Assembly: GCF_037055355.1 (NCBI RefSeq)
Contig: NZ_CP146350.1
Span: forward strand, 2,875,001-2,939,000
Direction: 5' to 3'
DNA: 64,000 nt
Source of the DNA: Streptomyces sp. DG1A-41
GTDB lineage: Bacteria > Actinomycetota > Actinomycetes > Streptomycetales > Streptomycetaceae
Part shown: one piece after another, positions 1-11,004 of the stretch
How the letters are laid out: each line of letters opens with the position of its first letter
Position numbering within the stretch: the first letter of the stretch is position 1
The notes under the pieces: generated by a model
Databases searched by the model: none
The model's input: only the letters and a program-made list of their open reading frames with translations
What the model was told of the DNA's origin: nothing
Translations under genes and position numbers: made by a program

Positions 1-629
1 CGGACATGGACGGCATCGACGTCTGCCGCGGCATCCGGCAGGTCTCGGACGTGCCCATCGTCATCCTCAGCGCCCGCGGCGAGGAGGCCGACCGCGTCCT
101 GGGCCTGGAACTGGGCGCCGACGACTACCTGGCGAAACCCTTCAGCGTGCGGGAACTCGTGGCCCGGGTCCGCGCGGTGACCCGCCGCACGCAACGCACC
201 CAGCAGCCGTTCCCCGAACCCCCGGGCACACCACACACACCCGGCACCCCCGAGCCGCTGCCCTACGAACCGCACCCCTCCCCCACGTACGACCCGGCCC
301 CCGACCCCCCGCACGACCCGGGCCCGCTCGTGGTGGACCGCCGTACCCGTCAGGTCTGGGTGGGCGACTCCCCCGTGCTGCTCACCCCCAAGGAGTTCGA
401 CCTGCTGGCGCTCCTCAGTGAGGACCCGGGCGCGGTCTACTCGCGCCAGCAGATCCTCGACCGGGTCTGGGATCCGCACTACGACGGCCCGACCAAGACG
501 CTGAACGTCCATGTGGCCGCGCTGCGCCGCAAGCTGGGGCACCCGGCGTGGATCAGGACACTGCGGGGCGTCGGCTTCCGGCTGGCGGTGCACACGGGGC
601 CGAACGCCCCGCAGGTGGCCTCTCCATGA
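1..629 (+). CDS. OmpR/PhoB-family response regulator (5' truncated by window edge)
   Basis: C-terminal two thirds of a two-component DNA-binding regulator. The frame is open from base 3 and the first residues read D-M-D-G-I, the end of the receiver beta-3/alpha-3 region, so the phospho-acceptor Asp lies off the window. The conserved receiver Thr/Ser position (ILSARG) and Lys (LAKPF) are present. The C-terminal winged helix matches Trans_reg_C ([12 protein letters not shown] ... [12 protein letters not shown] ... RGVGFRL). Between the domains is an unusually long, proline-rich linker of about 50 residues, where this family normally has 10-20. The stop overlaps the next start as ATGA, so the histidine kinase that follows is the cognate sensor by translational coupling. 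The signal and regulon are unknown. Confidence 0.93.
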   Translation, partial: DMDGIDVCRGIRQVSDVPIVILSARGEEADRVLGLELGADDYLAKPFSVRELVARVRAVTRRTQRTQQPFPEPPGTPHTPGTPEPLPYEPHPSPTYDPAPDPPHDPGPLVVDRRTRQVWVGDSPVLLTPKEFDLLALLSEDPGAVYSRQQILDRVWDPHYDGPTKTLNVHVAALRRKLGHPAWIRTLRGVGFRLAVHTGPNAPQVASP

Positions 630-2116
630 CCCGCCGGCTGCTGATCGGCTACCTCAGTCTCGCCGCGCTCGTGCTGCTCTGCCTGGAGATCCCGCTGGGC
701 TTCGTCTACTCGCGCGGGGAGCGGGAGCAGGTGGTCAACGCGGCGAAGGACGAGGCCGAGTCGGTCTCCGCGTACGCCGCGCTGTCCCTCGCGGCGGGGC
801 GGGCCGAGCGGGACCTGCCCGCGCGGGTGGCGCACTGCGCGCGCCGCATCGGCGGGAAGGTGGTGGTCGTCGGCGCCTCGGGCGTGCCGCTGGCCACCTC
901 GCATCCGATGGATCCCTCGGTGTCCGGCGCCCTGGCCGACCGGCCGGGCATCGCGGCCGCGCTGAGGGGCACCTCGACGGTGGACGTGCGTACCTCCACG
1001 ATCGGCGGGGTCGAGTACCTGTCGGTGGCCGCGCCGGTCGGCCAGGAGGCGCGGCCGGCGGGTGCCGTGTGGCTGACGGTGCCCACGCGGACGGTGCACG
1101 AGCGGGTCCACCACGTGTGGATGCTGCTCGGCCTGGGCGGACTGGCCGTGCTGACGGCGGTGGCCGTGGTCGGCTTCGCCTTCGCCCGCTGGGCCGGCCG
1201 CCCCATCCGCGAACTGGAGCGGGCGACGCACGAGTTGGCGGAGGGCGGCGGGCGGTTCACCCCGGTGACGATCACGAAGGGCCCACCGGAAGTACGCAGT
1301 CTGGCCGCGGCCTTCAACCGCACCGCGGCCCGCCTCGCCCATCTGCTCGCCTCCCAGCGGGCGTTCGCCGGCGAGGCCTCGCACCAGCTGAAGACCCCGC
1401 TCGCGGCGCTGCGGCTGCGCCTGGAGAACCTGGAGCCGGACGTCGCCGCCCGGGCCCGGGGCAGCCTCACCGCCGCCGTCACGGAGACGGACCGGCTCGC
1501 CCGGATGGTCGGGCACCTGCTGGCGATGGCCCGGCTGGAGGAGCACGCGGTGATCCCCGCCCCCGTCGACCTGGGCGCGGTCTGCGCGGAACGGCACCGC
1601 ACCTGGCAGCCCCTGTTCGCCCGGGAGGACGTCTCCCTCGTGCTCTTCGCGGGCAGCGTCGGCCCGGTGCTCGCGGTGCCGGGAGCCGTCGAGCAGATCA
1701 TGGACAACCTGCTGTCCAACGCCCTGCGGGCGTCCCCGCCCGGCAGCACCGTCACGATCGAGCTGCGGGTGCCGGCCCCGCCCCGCCGCGCGCTGCGCGA
1801 GGGCCGCCCCCGCTGGGTCGACCTGCACGTCACCGACGAGGGCCCCGGCATGACGGAGGAGCAGCGGGCCCGCGCCTTCGACCGTTTCTGGCGCGCCCCG
1901 GGCGCTCCCAAGGGCGGCTCGGGACTCGGCCTCGCCCTGGTGCAGCGCCTCGCCCACGCCAGCGGCGGCGAGGCGACCCTGCACGCGGCGGTGACGGGCG
2001 GCCTGGACGTGGTGATCCGGCTGCCGTCCGTACGACCGCCGGCCGAGGGACCCGGACCGGGCACCGACCGGCCGAGAGGCGGCCGGAGACGGGAGGCACC
2101 GGCGCTGCCCGCGTGA
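626..2116 (+). CDS. Two-component sensor histidine kinase (HAMP-HisKA-HATPase)
   Basis: Membrane sensor kinase, 496 residues, partner of the upstream OmpR-type regulator (4-nt ATGA overlap). A first membrane helix lies near residues 5-25, followed by an extracytoplasmic region of about 130 residues. A second helix near 155-185 leads into a HAMP segment ([12 protein letters not shown]). The HisKA phospho-acceptor motif is [20 protein letters not shown]. The catalytic domain shows the N box ([13 protein letters not shown]), G1 (DEGPGM), F box (FDRFWR) and G2 (GSGLGLALV). The ATG at 626 was chosen because it gives coupled translation and begins directly before the first hydrophobic helix. The stimulus cannot be inferred from sequence. 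A hairpin at 2199-2222 probably ends this operon. Confidence 0.93.
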   Translation: MTRRLLIGYLSLAALVLLCLEIPLGFVYSRGEREQVVNAAKDEAESVSAYAALSLAAGRAERDLPARVAHCARRIGGKVVVVGASGVPLATSHPMDPSVSGALADRPGIAAALRGTSTVDVRTSTIGGVEYLSVAAPVGQEARPAGAVWLTVPTRTVHERVHHVWMLLGLGGLAVLTAVAVVGFAFARWAGRPIRELERATHELAEGGGRFTPVTITKGPPEVRSLAAAFNRTAARLAHLLASQRAFAGEASHQLKTPLAALRLRLENLEPDVAARARGSLTAAVTETDRLARMVGHLLAMARLEEHAVIPAPVDLGAVCAERHRTWQPLFAREDVSLVLFAGSVGPVLAVPGAVEQIMDNLLSNALRASPPGSTVTIELRVPAPPRRALREGRPRWVDLHVTDEGPGMTEEQRARAFDRFWRAPGAPKGGSGLGLALVQRLAHASGGEATLHAAVTGGLDVVIRLPSVRPPAEGPGPGTDRPRGGRRREAPALPA

Positions 2117-2198
2117 GCCTGCCGTCCCACGGCCACGAGTTGTCCATGCTCCGTCAACCCTGTCCGCTTAGCGTCCCTCCCGCCTCCCCCACGCACAA

Positions 2199-2222
2199 CC
2201 CTGCCGTCGACCGGCGGCAGGG
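2199..2222 (+). terminator. Hairpin after two-component operon
   Basis: Perfect 8-bp stem CCCTGCCG/CGGCAGGG with an 8-nt loop, lying between the kinase stop and the next gene. There is no U run, as is usual for Streptomyces terminators. It could instead belong to the leader of the following gene. Confidence 0.45.
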
Positions 2223-2247
2223 CGGTACGGCACCTCTTGGAGTGAGA

Positions 2248-3405
2248 GTGGAACGTCGTAGCCTCCTGCGTGCGGCCGTCCTCGGCGGCACATCGGCCGC
2301 CCTGGGCGGAACCCTGTGGCGCGGGGCCGCGTACGCGGCCCCGGCCCAGCCCGGCACCGGCCCCTACGGGCCGCTGGGCTCCCCGGACGCCAACGGCATC
2401 AGACTCCCCAGCGGCTTCACCAGCCGAGTGATCGCCCGGTCGGGCCAGCGGGTCGGGACCACGTCGTACACCTGGCACAACGCCCCGGACGGCGGCGCCT
2501 GTTACGCCGACGGCACCGGCTGGATCTATGTCTCCAACTCCGAGATCAACCCGTCGGGCGGCGCGAGCGCGGTGAGGTTCTCCTCGACCGGCGCGATCAC
2601 CGGGGCGTACCGCATCCTGTCCAACACCCGCCAGAACTGCGCCGGCGGCAAGACGCCCTGGAACACCTGGCTGTCCTGCGAGGAGGTGGACCGGGGCTAC
2701 GTCTACGAGACCGACCCCTGGGGCACGAAGGCGGCGGTGCGCCGCGACGCCATGGGCCGCTTCAAGCACGAGGCGGCGGCGGCCGACCCGGTCCGCCAGG
2801 TCGTCTACCTGACCGAGGACGTCACCGACGGCTGCTTCTACCGCTTCCGCCCGACGACCTGGGGCGACCTGTCCTCCGGCACGCTGGAGGTCCTCGTGGG
2901 GGGCAGCGGCACGAGCGGCCCGGTCACCTGGGCCCGGGTCCCCGACCCCTCCGGCGCGACCGCCACCCGCGGCCAGGTCTCCGGCGCCAAGCGCTTCAAC
3001 GGCGGCGAGGGCTGCTACTACGCCGACGACACCTGCTGGTTCACCACGAAGGGCGACAACCGCGTCTGGCAGTACAACGCCGCCGCCCAGACCATCGAAC
3101 TCGCCTACGACGACTCCCTGGTGACGAGCGGCACGACCCCCCTCACGGGCGTCGACAACGTCACCGGCTCCGCCTCCGGTGACCTCTTCGTCGCCGAGGA
3201 CGGCGGCACCATGGACATCTGCGTCATCACCCCCGCCGACGTGGTCGCGCCGTTCCTCCGCGTCGACGGCCAGTCCGGCTCGGAGATCACGGGCCCGGCC
3301 TTCTCCCCGGACGGCACCCGCCTGTACTTCTCCAGCCAGCGCGGCACCAGCGGCAGTTCCTCGGGCGGCATCACCTACGAGGTGACGGGCCCGTTCCGCG
3401 CGTAA
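2248..3405 (+). CDS. Tat-exported DUF839 (PhoX-like) protein
   Basis: Protein of 385 residues of the DUF839/PhoX-like family, predicted beta-propeller proteins some of which are Ca-dependent phosphatases. The N-terminus has a short twin-arginine leader (ERRSLLRAAVLGG, a hydrophobic stretch and a cleavage-type AYA-AP near residue 30), so export by Tat is likely. GTG at 2248 is preceded by GGAG with 5-nt spacing; a GTG two codons earlier (2242) overlaps that ribosome site and is less likely. Features of the family include WNTWLSCEE near residue 140 and repeated blade-like stretches such as VYLTEDVTDGCFYRF and LFVAEDGG. It is much shorter than classical PhoX (over 600 residues), so phosphatase activity is not established. 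Confidence 0.85.
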   Translation: MERRSLLRAAVLGGTSAALGGTLWRGAAYAAPAQPGTGPYGPLGSPDANGIRLPSGFTSRVIARSGQRVGTTSYTWHNAPDGGACYADGTGWIYVSNSEINPSGGASAVRFSSTGAITGAYRILSNTRQNCAGGKTPWNTWLSCEEVDRGYVYETDPWGTKAAVRRDAMGRFKHEAAAADPVRQVVYLTEDVTDGCFYRFRPTTWGDLSSGTLEVLVGGSGTSGPVTWARVPDPSGATATRGQVSGAKRFNGGEGCYYADDTCWFTTKGDNRVWQYNAAAQTIELAYDDSLVTSGTTPLTGVDNVTGSASGDLFVAEDGGTMDICVITPADVVAPFLRVDGQSGSEITGPAFSPDGTRLYFSSQRGTSGSSSGGITYEVTGPFRA

Positions 3406-3424
3406 CCGCACCATCCGCCTTCAC

Positions 3425-3446
3425 GTGACCATCACAAAATGGTCAC
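3425..3446. promoter_or_regulatory. Inverted repeat GTGACCAT-N6-ATGGTCAC
   Basis: Perfect 8-bp inverted repeat with a 6-nt spacer in the 109-nt gap between the DUF839 gene and the excalibur gene. Size and symmetry suit a repressor operator, and it could also fold as a hairpin. No cognate regulator is apparent nearby. Confidence 0.35.
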
Positions 3447-3514
3447 CCCTCCCTCATCCGGAGCCGCCCGGACCTACGGTCATCCCCTCACGTGTCACCG
3501 CTGGGGGGATGACC

Positions 3515-4012
3515 ATGACCAATCCGTACGCCGGCCCGCACAACCCGTACCCCGCGCCGCCCGCGCCACAGCCCGCCCGCCCGGCGCCCCGCTGGGCCCG
3601 GAAGCGCTACCTGCTGCCCGCGCTAGGCCTGGCCCTGTTCATCGGCGCCGGCATCGGCGCGGGCGGCGACACGACGACCGACGCGAAACCCGCGGCCGCC
3701 AAGCCGCAGCCGACCGTCACGGTCACCGCGACGACCACCACCACCGCGACGCCGCTCGCGAAGGAGCCGGAACCCACTCCCACGGTCACCGCCACCAAGA
3801 CCGTCAGAGCCACCACCACGGTCACCGCACGACCGGCCGCGGGCGGCGGCTCCGGAGACGACGGATCAGGCGGCTCGGGCGCCTCCGAGGACGTCTACTA
3901 CGCCAACTGCTCCGCCGTCCGCGCCGCCGGCGCCGCGCCCATCCACCGGGGTGAACCCGGCTACGCCTCCCACCTGGACCGTGACAACGACGGAGTCGCC
4001 TGCGACACCTGA
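3515..4012 (+). CDS. Excalibur calcium-binding domain membrane-anchored protein
   Basis: Protein of 165 residues with three parts. The first is a Pro-rich cytoplasmic start, followed by one membrane helix (about residues 34-52, YLLPALGLALFIGAGIGAG). A long Thr/Val-rich extracellular spacer (about 55-115) comes next, then a Gly-rich stretch. The C-terminal excalibur domain is YYANCSAVRAAGAAP...DRDNDGVACDT, with the DxDxDGxxC calcium-loop signature and two Cys that probably form a disulfide. Type II cell-surface protein of unknown role. The ATG at 3515 is preferred over 3509 because the GGGGGG ribosome site at 3503-3508 abuts the earlier ATG but is well spaced for the later one. Confidence 0.85.
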   Translation: MTNPYAGPHNPYPAPPAPQPARPAPRWARKRYLLPALGLALFIGAGIGAGGDTTTDAKPAAAKPQPTVTVTATTTTTATPLAKEPEPTPTVTATKTVRATTTVTARPAAGGGSGDDGSGGSGASEDVYYANCSAVRAAGAAPIHRGEPGYASHLDRDNDGVACDT

Positions 4013-4102
4013 CGAGTACGCCGGTGACCATCGGCGCGGCCGGCCGTTCCACCGTTCGGGCAGCTCGTCCCGGGCTGCCCGGACGACGGAAGGAACATCA
4101 CC

Positions 4103-4621
4103 GTGGACACGACCGTGCCCGCCACCGACGTACAGCGCGTGCTGCCGCGTGACGAGTGGGTCAAGACGCTGCCGCAGGCCATCGTCGCGTCATGTGTGCT
4201 GCTCCTCGACGCCGAGGACCGGATCCTGCTGCTGCGCTACGCCGAGGACGAGCCCGGTGCCGGACTCTGGGGGCTGCCGGGCGGCATGCTCGACCACGGG
4301 GAGGACCCCGTCGGCGCCGCGTGCCGGGAGCTGCACGAGGAGACCGGCATCGTCCTGGACCGAGAGCCCCGGATCATCGGCTACGACCACCGGGCCGACG
4401 TGAAGGGCACGGGCCCGGTGATCGACTTCTACTTCCACGGCGGCCGTCTCGCCCCCGGGCAGACCGTCAGGCGCAGCGGCGAGCACGACCAGGACGGCCT
4501 GTTCGCCCTCGCCGACCTGGAATCCACCCCCCTGGCGACCTCGCTGCCGGTCCTCACCGCCCTGCACCGGGCCGCCCTGACCGGCACCGTCGTATGCCTG
4601 CGGGAAGGCCTGCCCCGATGA
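4103..4621 (+). CDS. Nudix hydrolase
   Basis: Enzyme of 172 residues that hydrolyses a nucleoside-diphosphate-linked substrate; the exact substrate is not predictable. The complete Nudix box (G-x5-E-x7-REUxEExGU) runs from GGMLDHGED to CRELHEETGI, about residues 59-83, with all catalytic Glu present. GTG at 4103 has a GGAAGGA ribosome site about 7 nt upstream. The gene stands alone after the excalibur gene, with no clear operon partner. Confidence 0.92.
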   Translation: MDTTVPATDVQRVLPRDEWVKTLPQAIVASCVLLLDAEDRILLLRYAEDEPGAGLWGLPGGMLDHGEDPVGAACRELHEETGIVLDREPRIIGYDHRADVKGTGPVIDFYFHGGRLAPGQTVRRSGEHDQDGLFALADLESTPLATSLPVLTALHRAALTGTVVCLREGLPR

Positions 4622-4637
4622 AGGCCCGTCAGGCCCG

Positions 4638-4841
4638 TCAGGACCTGGACAGCAGGTCCGCCGCCCGCACCCGCTCCTGATGGATGAGGACGTCGAAGCA
4701 GCGGCCCGGCGCGATGTCGAACCAGTTCCGCTCCTGCGGACAGGCGGTGCCGGCACTGCGCGTGGGCCGGGCTTCGGCGAACCAGGGGTGGGTCGGCCCC
4801 GGGGCGGGCCGCAGGTCCAGGACCCAGCGGTCGTGGCGCAC
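4638..4841 (-). CDS. Small hypothetical protein
   Basis: Candidate 67-residue protein starting at GTG 4841 (MRHDRWVLDLRPAP...). It contains a WFDIAPGRCFDVLIHQ segment of ordinary protein composition with codon bias like its neighbours. No recognised domain. It is convergent with the Nudix gene and lies just beyond the terminator that follows ppdK. A longer start at 4919 would run through that terminator hairpin, which argues for the shorter version. It could be a non-coding open frame. Confidence 0.35.
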   Translation of the reverse strand: MRHDRWVLDLRPAPGPTHPWFAEARPTRSAGTACPQERNWFDIAPGRCFDVLIHQERVRAADLLSRS

Positions 4842-4893
4842 TAGGCCCGGGGGTCCGGGTCGGTGGCCCTTCCCATACCTGAACGGATCGCGA

Positions 4894-4936
4894 GAGAGCG
4901 GGGGCGCACCTCCGCACAAGGTGCGCCCCCGCTCTC
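4894..4936 (-). terminator. Strong 17-bp hairpin downstream of ppdK
   Basis: Perfect 17-bp stem (4894-4910 paired with 4920-4936) and a 9-nt loop. It is one of the strongest hairpins in the window and should stop transcription leaving ppdK on the minus strand. It would also shield the small minus-strand frame beyond it. Confidence 0.7.
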
Positions 4937-5017
4937 CTCCGTGCGCCCGGAGCCGCCGCGATCGGTGAGGGTGGTCGGGGACCGCCGACGGCTCCGGGTC
5001 CTTGAGCGGCCGGGGCC

Positions 5018-5039
5018 GGGGCCACTGCGAGGTGGCCCC
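5018..5039 (-). terminator. Hairpin immediately after ppdK stop
   Basis: Stem GGGGCCAC/GTGGCCCC (8 bp, 6-nt loop) begins 15 nt past the ppdK stop. With the hairpin at 4894-4936 it makes a tandem terminator. Confidence 0.55.
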
Positions 5040-5053
5040 GCACGGGCCACGGT

Positions 5054-7801
<2,748 letters not shown>

Positions 7802-8206
7802 GGGTCTCGACTCCTCGAGGACGCGGTGGCTGCCCTGACGGCGAGGAACATACCCAGATCAAAGGCTTCTGGGTACGTCCACTCGCGCGTCATACGCCTG
7901 TAACCACTCGTCCGCCAGCGGATCGAAAGTCAAGGCTCGGCAAGCGATCACAGCCGTATGTTTTCACTTCTTGAACGCACGGGCCTCCGTGAACCCCACC
8001 GAGCGCTCAAATGAGCGGAGTTCGGCACGATTGATTTCGCTCGATGAACGATCAAAGGGTGGCACTCAGTGCCACCCTTTGGAGAAGTGCAGCCGCTCAA
8101 GATCCGCTCATCTGAGCGCAACCCTTATCAAGGGTGGCGAGAATCACGCTGCCACAGCCGACGGGATTTCACCATGCGGACGCGTCTCGCGGCCGAAATG
8201 TCCCCG
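7802..8206. promoter_or_regulatory. 405-nt regulatory gap upstream of ppdK with repeated palindromes
   Basis: No convincing gene. It contains two copies of the 14-bp palindrome CGCTCA-N2-TGAGCG (8004-8017 and 8105-8118) and an extra half site CGCTCA at 8094. Between them is a perfect 14-bp inverted repeat (8053-8066/8068-8081, CAAAGGGTGGCACT) around one base. Read on the minus strand, the long repeat is followed by TTTGATCG and could terminate the ROK gene. The CGCTCA sites look like binding sites for a dimeric regulator controlling ppdK, whose own promoter should lie in 7810-7960. Confidence 0.5.
8053..8081 (-). terminator. 14-bp inverted repeat, possible ROK-gene terminator
   Basis: CAAAGGGTGGCACT-C-AGTGCCACCCTTTG is perfectly symmetric around base 8067. 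It lies 126 nt downstream of the ROK stop, with T-rich sequence following on the minus strand. An operator role is equally possible. Confidence 0.4.
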
Positions 8207-9433
8207 TCACACCCCGAGCGCGCGCAGCCGTTCCTCGACCCGCTCGGGGGCGTAGAGATGCTCCACGACCATCGCCCCGGCCCCGACCAGCCCGGATCGC
8301 TCGCCGAGCCGTGACGTCACGATGTCCAGGTGGGCGGTGGAGCGGGGCAGCGCGCGCTGGTAGAGCAGTTCGCGCACGCCCGTGAGGAAGGGGGTTCCGG
8401 CCAGATCCCCGGCGATCATCAGCACCCCGGGGTTGAGCAGGGTCACCACGGTCGCCAGCACGTCCCCGACCCGGCGCCCGGCCTCCCGGGCGAGGCCGAC
8501 CGCCTCGGGATGCCCGGACGCCAGCAGGTCCCGCACGTCCGATCCGGAGGCCGCCGGCACCCCGGCCTCCGCCAGCCGCCGTGCCACCGCGCCGCCGCTC
8601 GCGATGGCGGCCAGACAGCCGTAGGAACCGCACCGGCACAGCGTCTGGGCGCCCTCCGGCACCCGGATGTGCCCGATGTCCCCCGCGCCCCCGTCGGTGC
8701 CCCGGAACACCGAGCCGTCCACCACGACCCCGGCACCGATGCCGGTGGAGACCTTGACCAGCACGAAGGCGGAGCAGTCGGGATAGCCGGTGCGCTGTTC
8801 GCCGTACGCCATGAGGTTGGCGTCGTTGTCCACCAGCACCGGCACCTCGGCGGCGCCCGCGTGCTCGGCGAGCGCCCGGGCCAGCCGGCTCCTTATGTCG
8901 TAGCCGTCCCAGCCGGGCATGATCGGCGGCTGGACGACGCGGCCGGTCTCGCTGTCGACCGGGCCGGGCACGGCCAGCCCGACTCCGCACACCGACCCGG
9001 CGCCGCGGCCGGTCTTCTCCAGCAACTCGCCGAACCAGCGTCCGAGTTCACCCAGCACGAGGTCCGGCCCGTCCTCGACGACGAGGGTGCCGGAGTGCTC
9101 GGCGAGGATCTCGCCGCTCAGCGTCAGCACGGCCGCCCGCGCGTGCCGGGTGTCGAGGTCGGAGGCCAGGACCACCGCGTGCTCGTCGTCGAACTCCAGG
9201 GTGATGGAGGGACGCCCGCCCAGCGGGGAGTCCACCGGCCCGCCGGCGCCCTCGCGCAGCCAGCCCGCGCGGAAGAGCCGGTCGAGCCGCTGCCCGACGG
9301 TGGCCCGGGACAGTCCGGTCGCCTGCTGGAGCGCACCCCGGGTCACGGCGCGGCGACTGCGCACCAGTTCGAGCAGTTCGCCGGCGCTCGCCTGGCCGGC
9401 ACCTCGTCCCGTTCTGACGGGCCGTCCGGTCAT
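8207..9433 (-). CDS. ROK-family transcriptional regulator
   Basis: Protein of 408 residues: an N-terminal MarR-like winged helix (about residues 15-70; GALQQATGLSRATVGQRLDRL) followed by a ROK sugar-kinase-like domain. That domain shows the phosphate-1/DNDANL motif (VPVLVDNDANLMAYGE), the GIGAGVVVDG glycine loop, and GHIRVPEG followed by the Cys-rich zinc motif CRCGSYGCL. ROK regulators of this layout repress sugar genes and are relieved by a sugar ligand. It is divergent from the two glycosidase genes at 9555-14289, its likely targets. ATG 9433 has AAGGGGG 5-7 nt upstream; the GTG two codons earlier overlaps that site. Confidence 0.92.
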   Translation of the reverse strand: MTGRPVRTGRGAGQASAGELLELVRSRRAVTRGALQQATGLSRATVGQRLDRLFRAGWLREGAGGPVDSPLGGRPSITLEFDDEHAVVLASDLDTRHARAAVLTLSGEILAEHSGTLVVEDGPDLVLGELGRWFGELLEKTGRGAGSVCGVGLAVPGPVDSETGRVVQPPIMPGWDGYDIRSRLARALAEHAGAAEVPVLVDNDANLMAYGEQRTGYPDCSAFVLVKVSTGIGAGVVVDGSVFRGTDGGAGDIGHIRVPEGAQTLCRCGSYGCLAAIASGGAVARRLAEAGVPAASGSDVRDLLASGHPEAVGLAREAGRRVGDVLATVVTLLNPGVLMIAGDLAGTPFLTGVRELLYQRALPRSTAHLDIVTSRLGERSGLVGAGAMVVEHLYAPERVEERLRALGV

Positions 9434-9439
9434 GCACAC

Positions 9440-9554
9440 CCCCTTGTGTTTCTCAACCTTGCCTTACATAGTGGGTTTTGCGTGTTAAATAGACGTAACC
9501 CCACGGTAGCCGCAGCCGAACCGATCGGCCGGACGTCTTTTCGGAGAGCCCCGA
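9440..9554. promoter_or_regulatory. Divergent promoter region, ROK / glycosidase
   Basis: The 115-nt gap between divergent genes includes an AT-rich core at about 9460-9500 (TTACATAGTGGG ... TGTTAAATAG), the only such stretch here. It should hold both promoters and the ROK operator. A GGAGAG ribosome site precedes the GTG at 9555. Confidence 0.5.
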
Positions 9555-10988
9555 GTGGACAGCACTGCCCAACGCGCCCCTCGTCCCACGGGACGAACCG
9601 TTGCATACGATCCGTCCAGTGACGCCTCACCCCTGCACGTCAGGGCAGCCGCCGTGCTGGAGGCCGGCTGGACGGGCACGTCCACCGTGCCCTCACGCGG
9701 CCTGTATCCGCACCAGTGGTCCTGGGACTCGGCGTTCATCGCGATCGGCCTGAGGCACCTCTCGCCCTTACGGGCACAGACGGAGCTGGAGACGCTGCTG
9801 GCGGCCCAGTGGGCGGACGGGCGGATCCCGCACATCGTCTTCAACCCCTCCGTCCCGCTCGACGCGTACTTCCCGAGCCCCGACTTCTGGCGCTCCTCGA
9901 CCGCGGGTCGCGCCGCGGGTGCCCCGCGCACCGTACAGACCTCCGGGATCGTGCAGCCACCGGTCCACGCGCTGGCCGCGTGGCTGGTGCACCTCGCCGA
10001 CCCCGGTCTGTCCCGGGCGCGCGGCTTCCTCACCCGGGCGTATCCCCGGCTCGCGGCCTGGCACCGGTATCTGCTGCACCGGCGCGACCTGGGCGGGGGC
10101 GGGCTGGTGTCCGTCGTGCACCCCTGGGAACAGGGTATGGACAACAGCCCCTGCTGGGACCGTCCGCTCTCCCGGGTCACTCCGGCCCCGGCCCGCTCCT
10201 TCCGCCGCGCCGACCTCGACCACGGCTCCCCCGAGGACCGGCCGACGGACCTGGACTACGGGCGGTACGTACGGCTGGCCGGCGACTACCGGGATCGCGG
10301 ATACGCCGATGGACCGGGCGACTTCGCCGTGGAGGACCCGGCGTTCAACGCCCTGCTCATCGCCTCCGAGTACGCACTGGCCCGGATCGCCCACGAGCTG
10401 GGCGCGGCGGGCTCGGCCCGGCAGGAGCGCGCCGAGCGGCTCACCGCCGCCCTGGTGGAGCGGCTGTGGGAGCCGTCGGCGGGGATGTTCCTGTGCCGGG
10501 ACGTGCGCGCCGGGGAGCTGATCCCCGAGCGCGGTGTCTCCGGGCTCGTCCCCCTGCTGCTGCCGACCCTGCCGCGCGACCTCACGGCCACCCTGGTGCG
10601 CACCGTCTGCGGCCCGCACTTCGGCCTCGGTGGCACGACCCGGCTGGCGCCCAGCTACGACCTGCTCGGCGACGCCTTCGACCCGCACCGCTACTGGCGC
10701 GGCCCGGCCTGGTTCAACACCAACTGGCTGCTGGAGCGCGGGCTGCGGCTGCACGGCGAGCGCGGCCGGGCCGACGCCCTGCGCAAGGGCATCCTGCACA
10801 CCGCGGGCGCCTCCGACTTCGCGGAGTACGTGGACCCGTACACCGGACAGGCCTGCGGCGCCACCGGCTTCGGCTGGACCGCCGCCCTCACGCTCGACCT
10901 GCTGCACGACCGGCCCGCAGGGGACAGGAACCGCGTCACGGCGATCGATCAAGGGAGAGGACCGGGGTTGACTTCCTCCCTCGCCTAA
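9555..10988 (+). CDS. MGH1-like (GH63-type) glycoside hydrolase, C-terminus altered by IS
   Basis: Protein of 477 residues with an (alpha/alpha)6-barrel like the mannosylglycerate/glucosylglycerate hydrolase group. Signatures: YPHQWSWDSAFIAIGL near residue 57, GRIPHIVFNP near 93, HPWEQGMDNSPCWD (catalytic-acid region) near 194, and YWRGPAWFNTNWLL near 380. The barrel looks complete. The last seven codons (LTSSLA and stop) come from the right end of the tnpB element at 10972, so the native C-terminus is lost. Codon 72 is TTA (9768-9770), the rare UUA codon read by bldA tRNA in Streptomyces, so translation may be developmentally limited. The likely job is cleaving an alpha-linked oligosaccharide or compatible-solute glycoside under ROK control. 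Confidence 0.85.
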   Translation: MDSTAQRAPRPTGRTVAYDPSSDASPLHVRAAAVLEAGWTGTSTVPSRGLYPHQWSWDSAFIAIGLRHLSPLRAQTELETLLAAQWADGRIPHIVFNPSVPLDAYFPSPDFWRSSTAGRAAGAPRTVQTSGIVQPPVHALAAWLVHLADPGLSRARGFLTRAYPRLAAWHRYLLHRRDLGGGGLVSVVHPWEQGMDNSPCWDRPLSRVTPAPARSFRRADLDHGSPEDRPTDLDYGRYVRLAGDYRDRGYADGPGDFAVEDPAFNALLIASEYALARIAHELGAAGSARQERAERLTAALVERLWEPSAGMFLCRDVRAGELIPERGVSGLVPLLLPTLPRDLTATLVRTVCGPHFGLGGTTRLAPSYDLLGDAFDPHRYWRGPAWFNTNWLLERGLRLHGERGRADALRKGILHTAGASDFAEYVDPYTGQACGATGFGWTAALTLDLLHDRPAGDRNRVTAIDQGRGPGLTSSLA

Positions 10989-11004
10989 AGGCGGGGGATT
11001 CCAG
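10972..11004 (-). repeat. Right-end palindrome of the tnpB element
   Basis: Hairpin CCCTCGCC-TAAA-GGCGGGGG. The tnpB stop (10985-10987) lies inside it, the usual arrangement in which the omega RNA 3' end overlaps tnpB and the element end. A guide segment, if expressed, would be the adjacent host sequence below 10972 read on the minus strand. Confidence 0.65.

Noticed and set aside
511..2247. Upstream extension of the DUF839 protein
   Set aside because: It overlaps the kinase gene entirely; the Tat signal peptide marks the true start at 2248.
706..3414. Minus-strand open frame of about 900 codons opposite the kinase and DUF839 genes
   Set aside because: It spans two well-supported genes and their gap, with low-complexity Arg/Ala/Gly composition and no motif.
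4893..4937. Inverted repeats of an insertion sequence
   Set aside because: 17-bp arms around a 9-nt loop with no transposase; a terminator after ppdK explains it better.
8053..8081. CIRCE (HrcA) element
   Set aside because: The repeat contains GCACTC but has a one-base centre and lacks the TTAGCACTC-N9-GAGTGCTAA layout.
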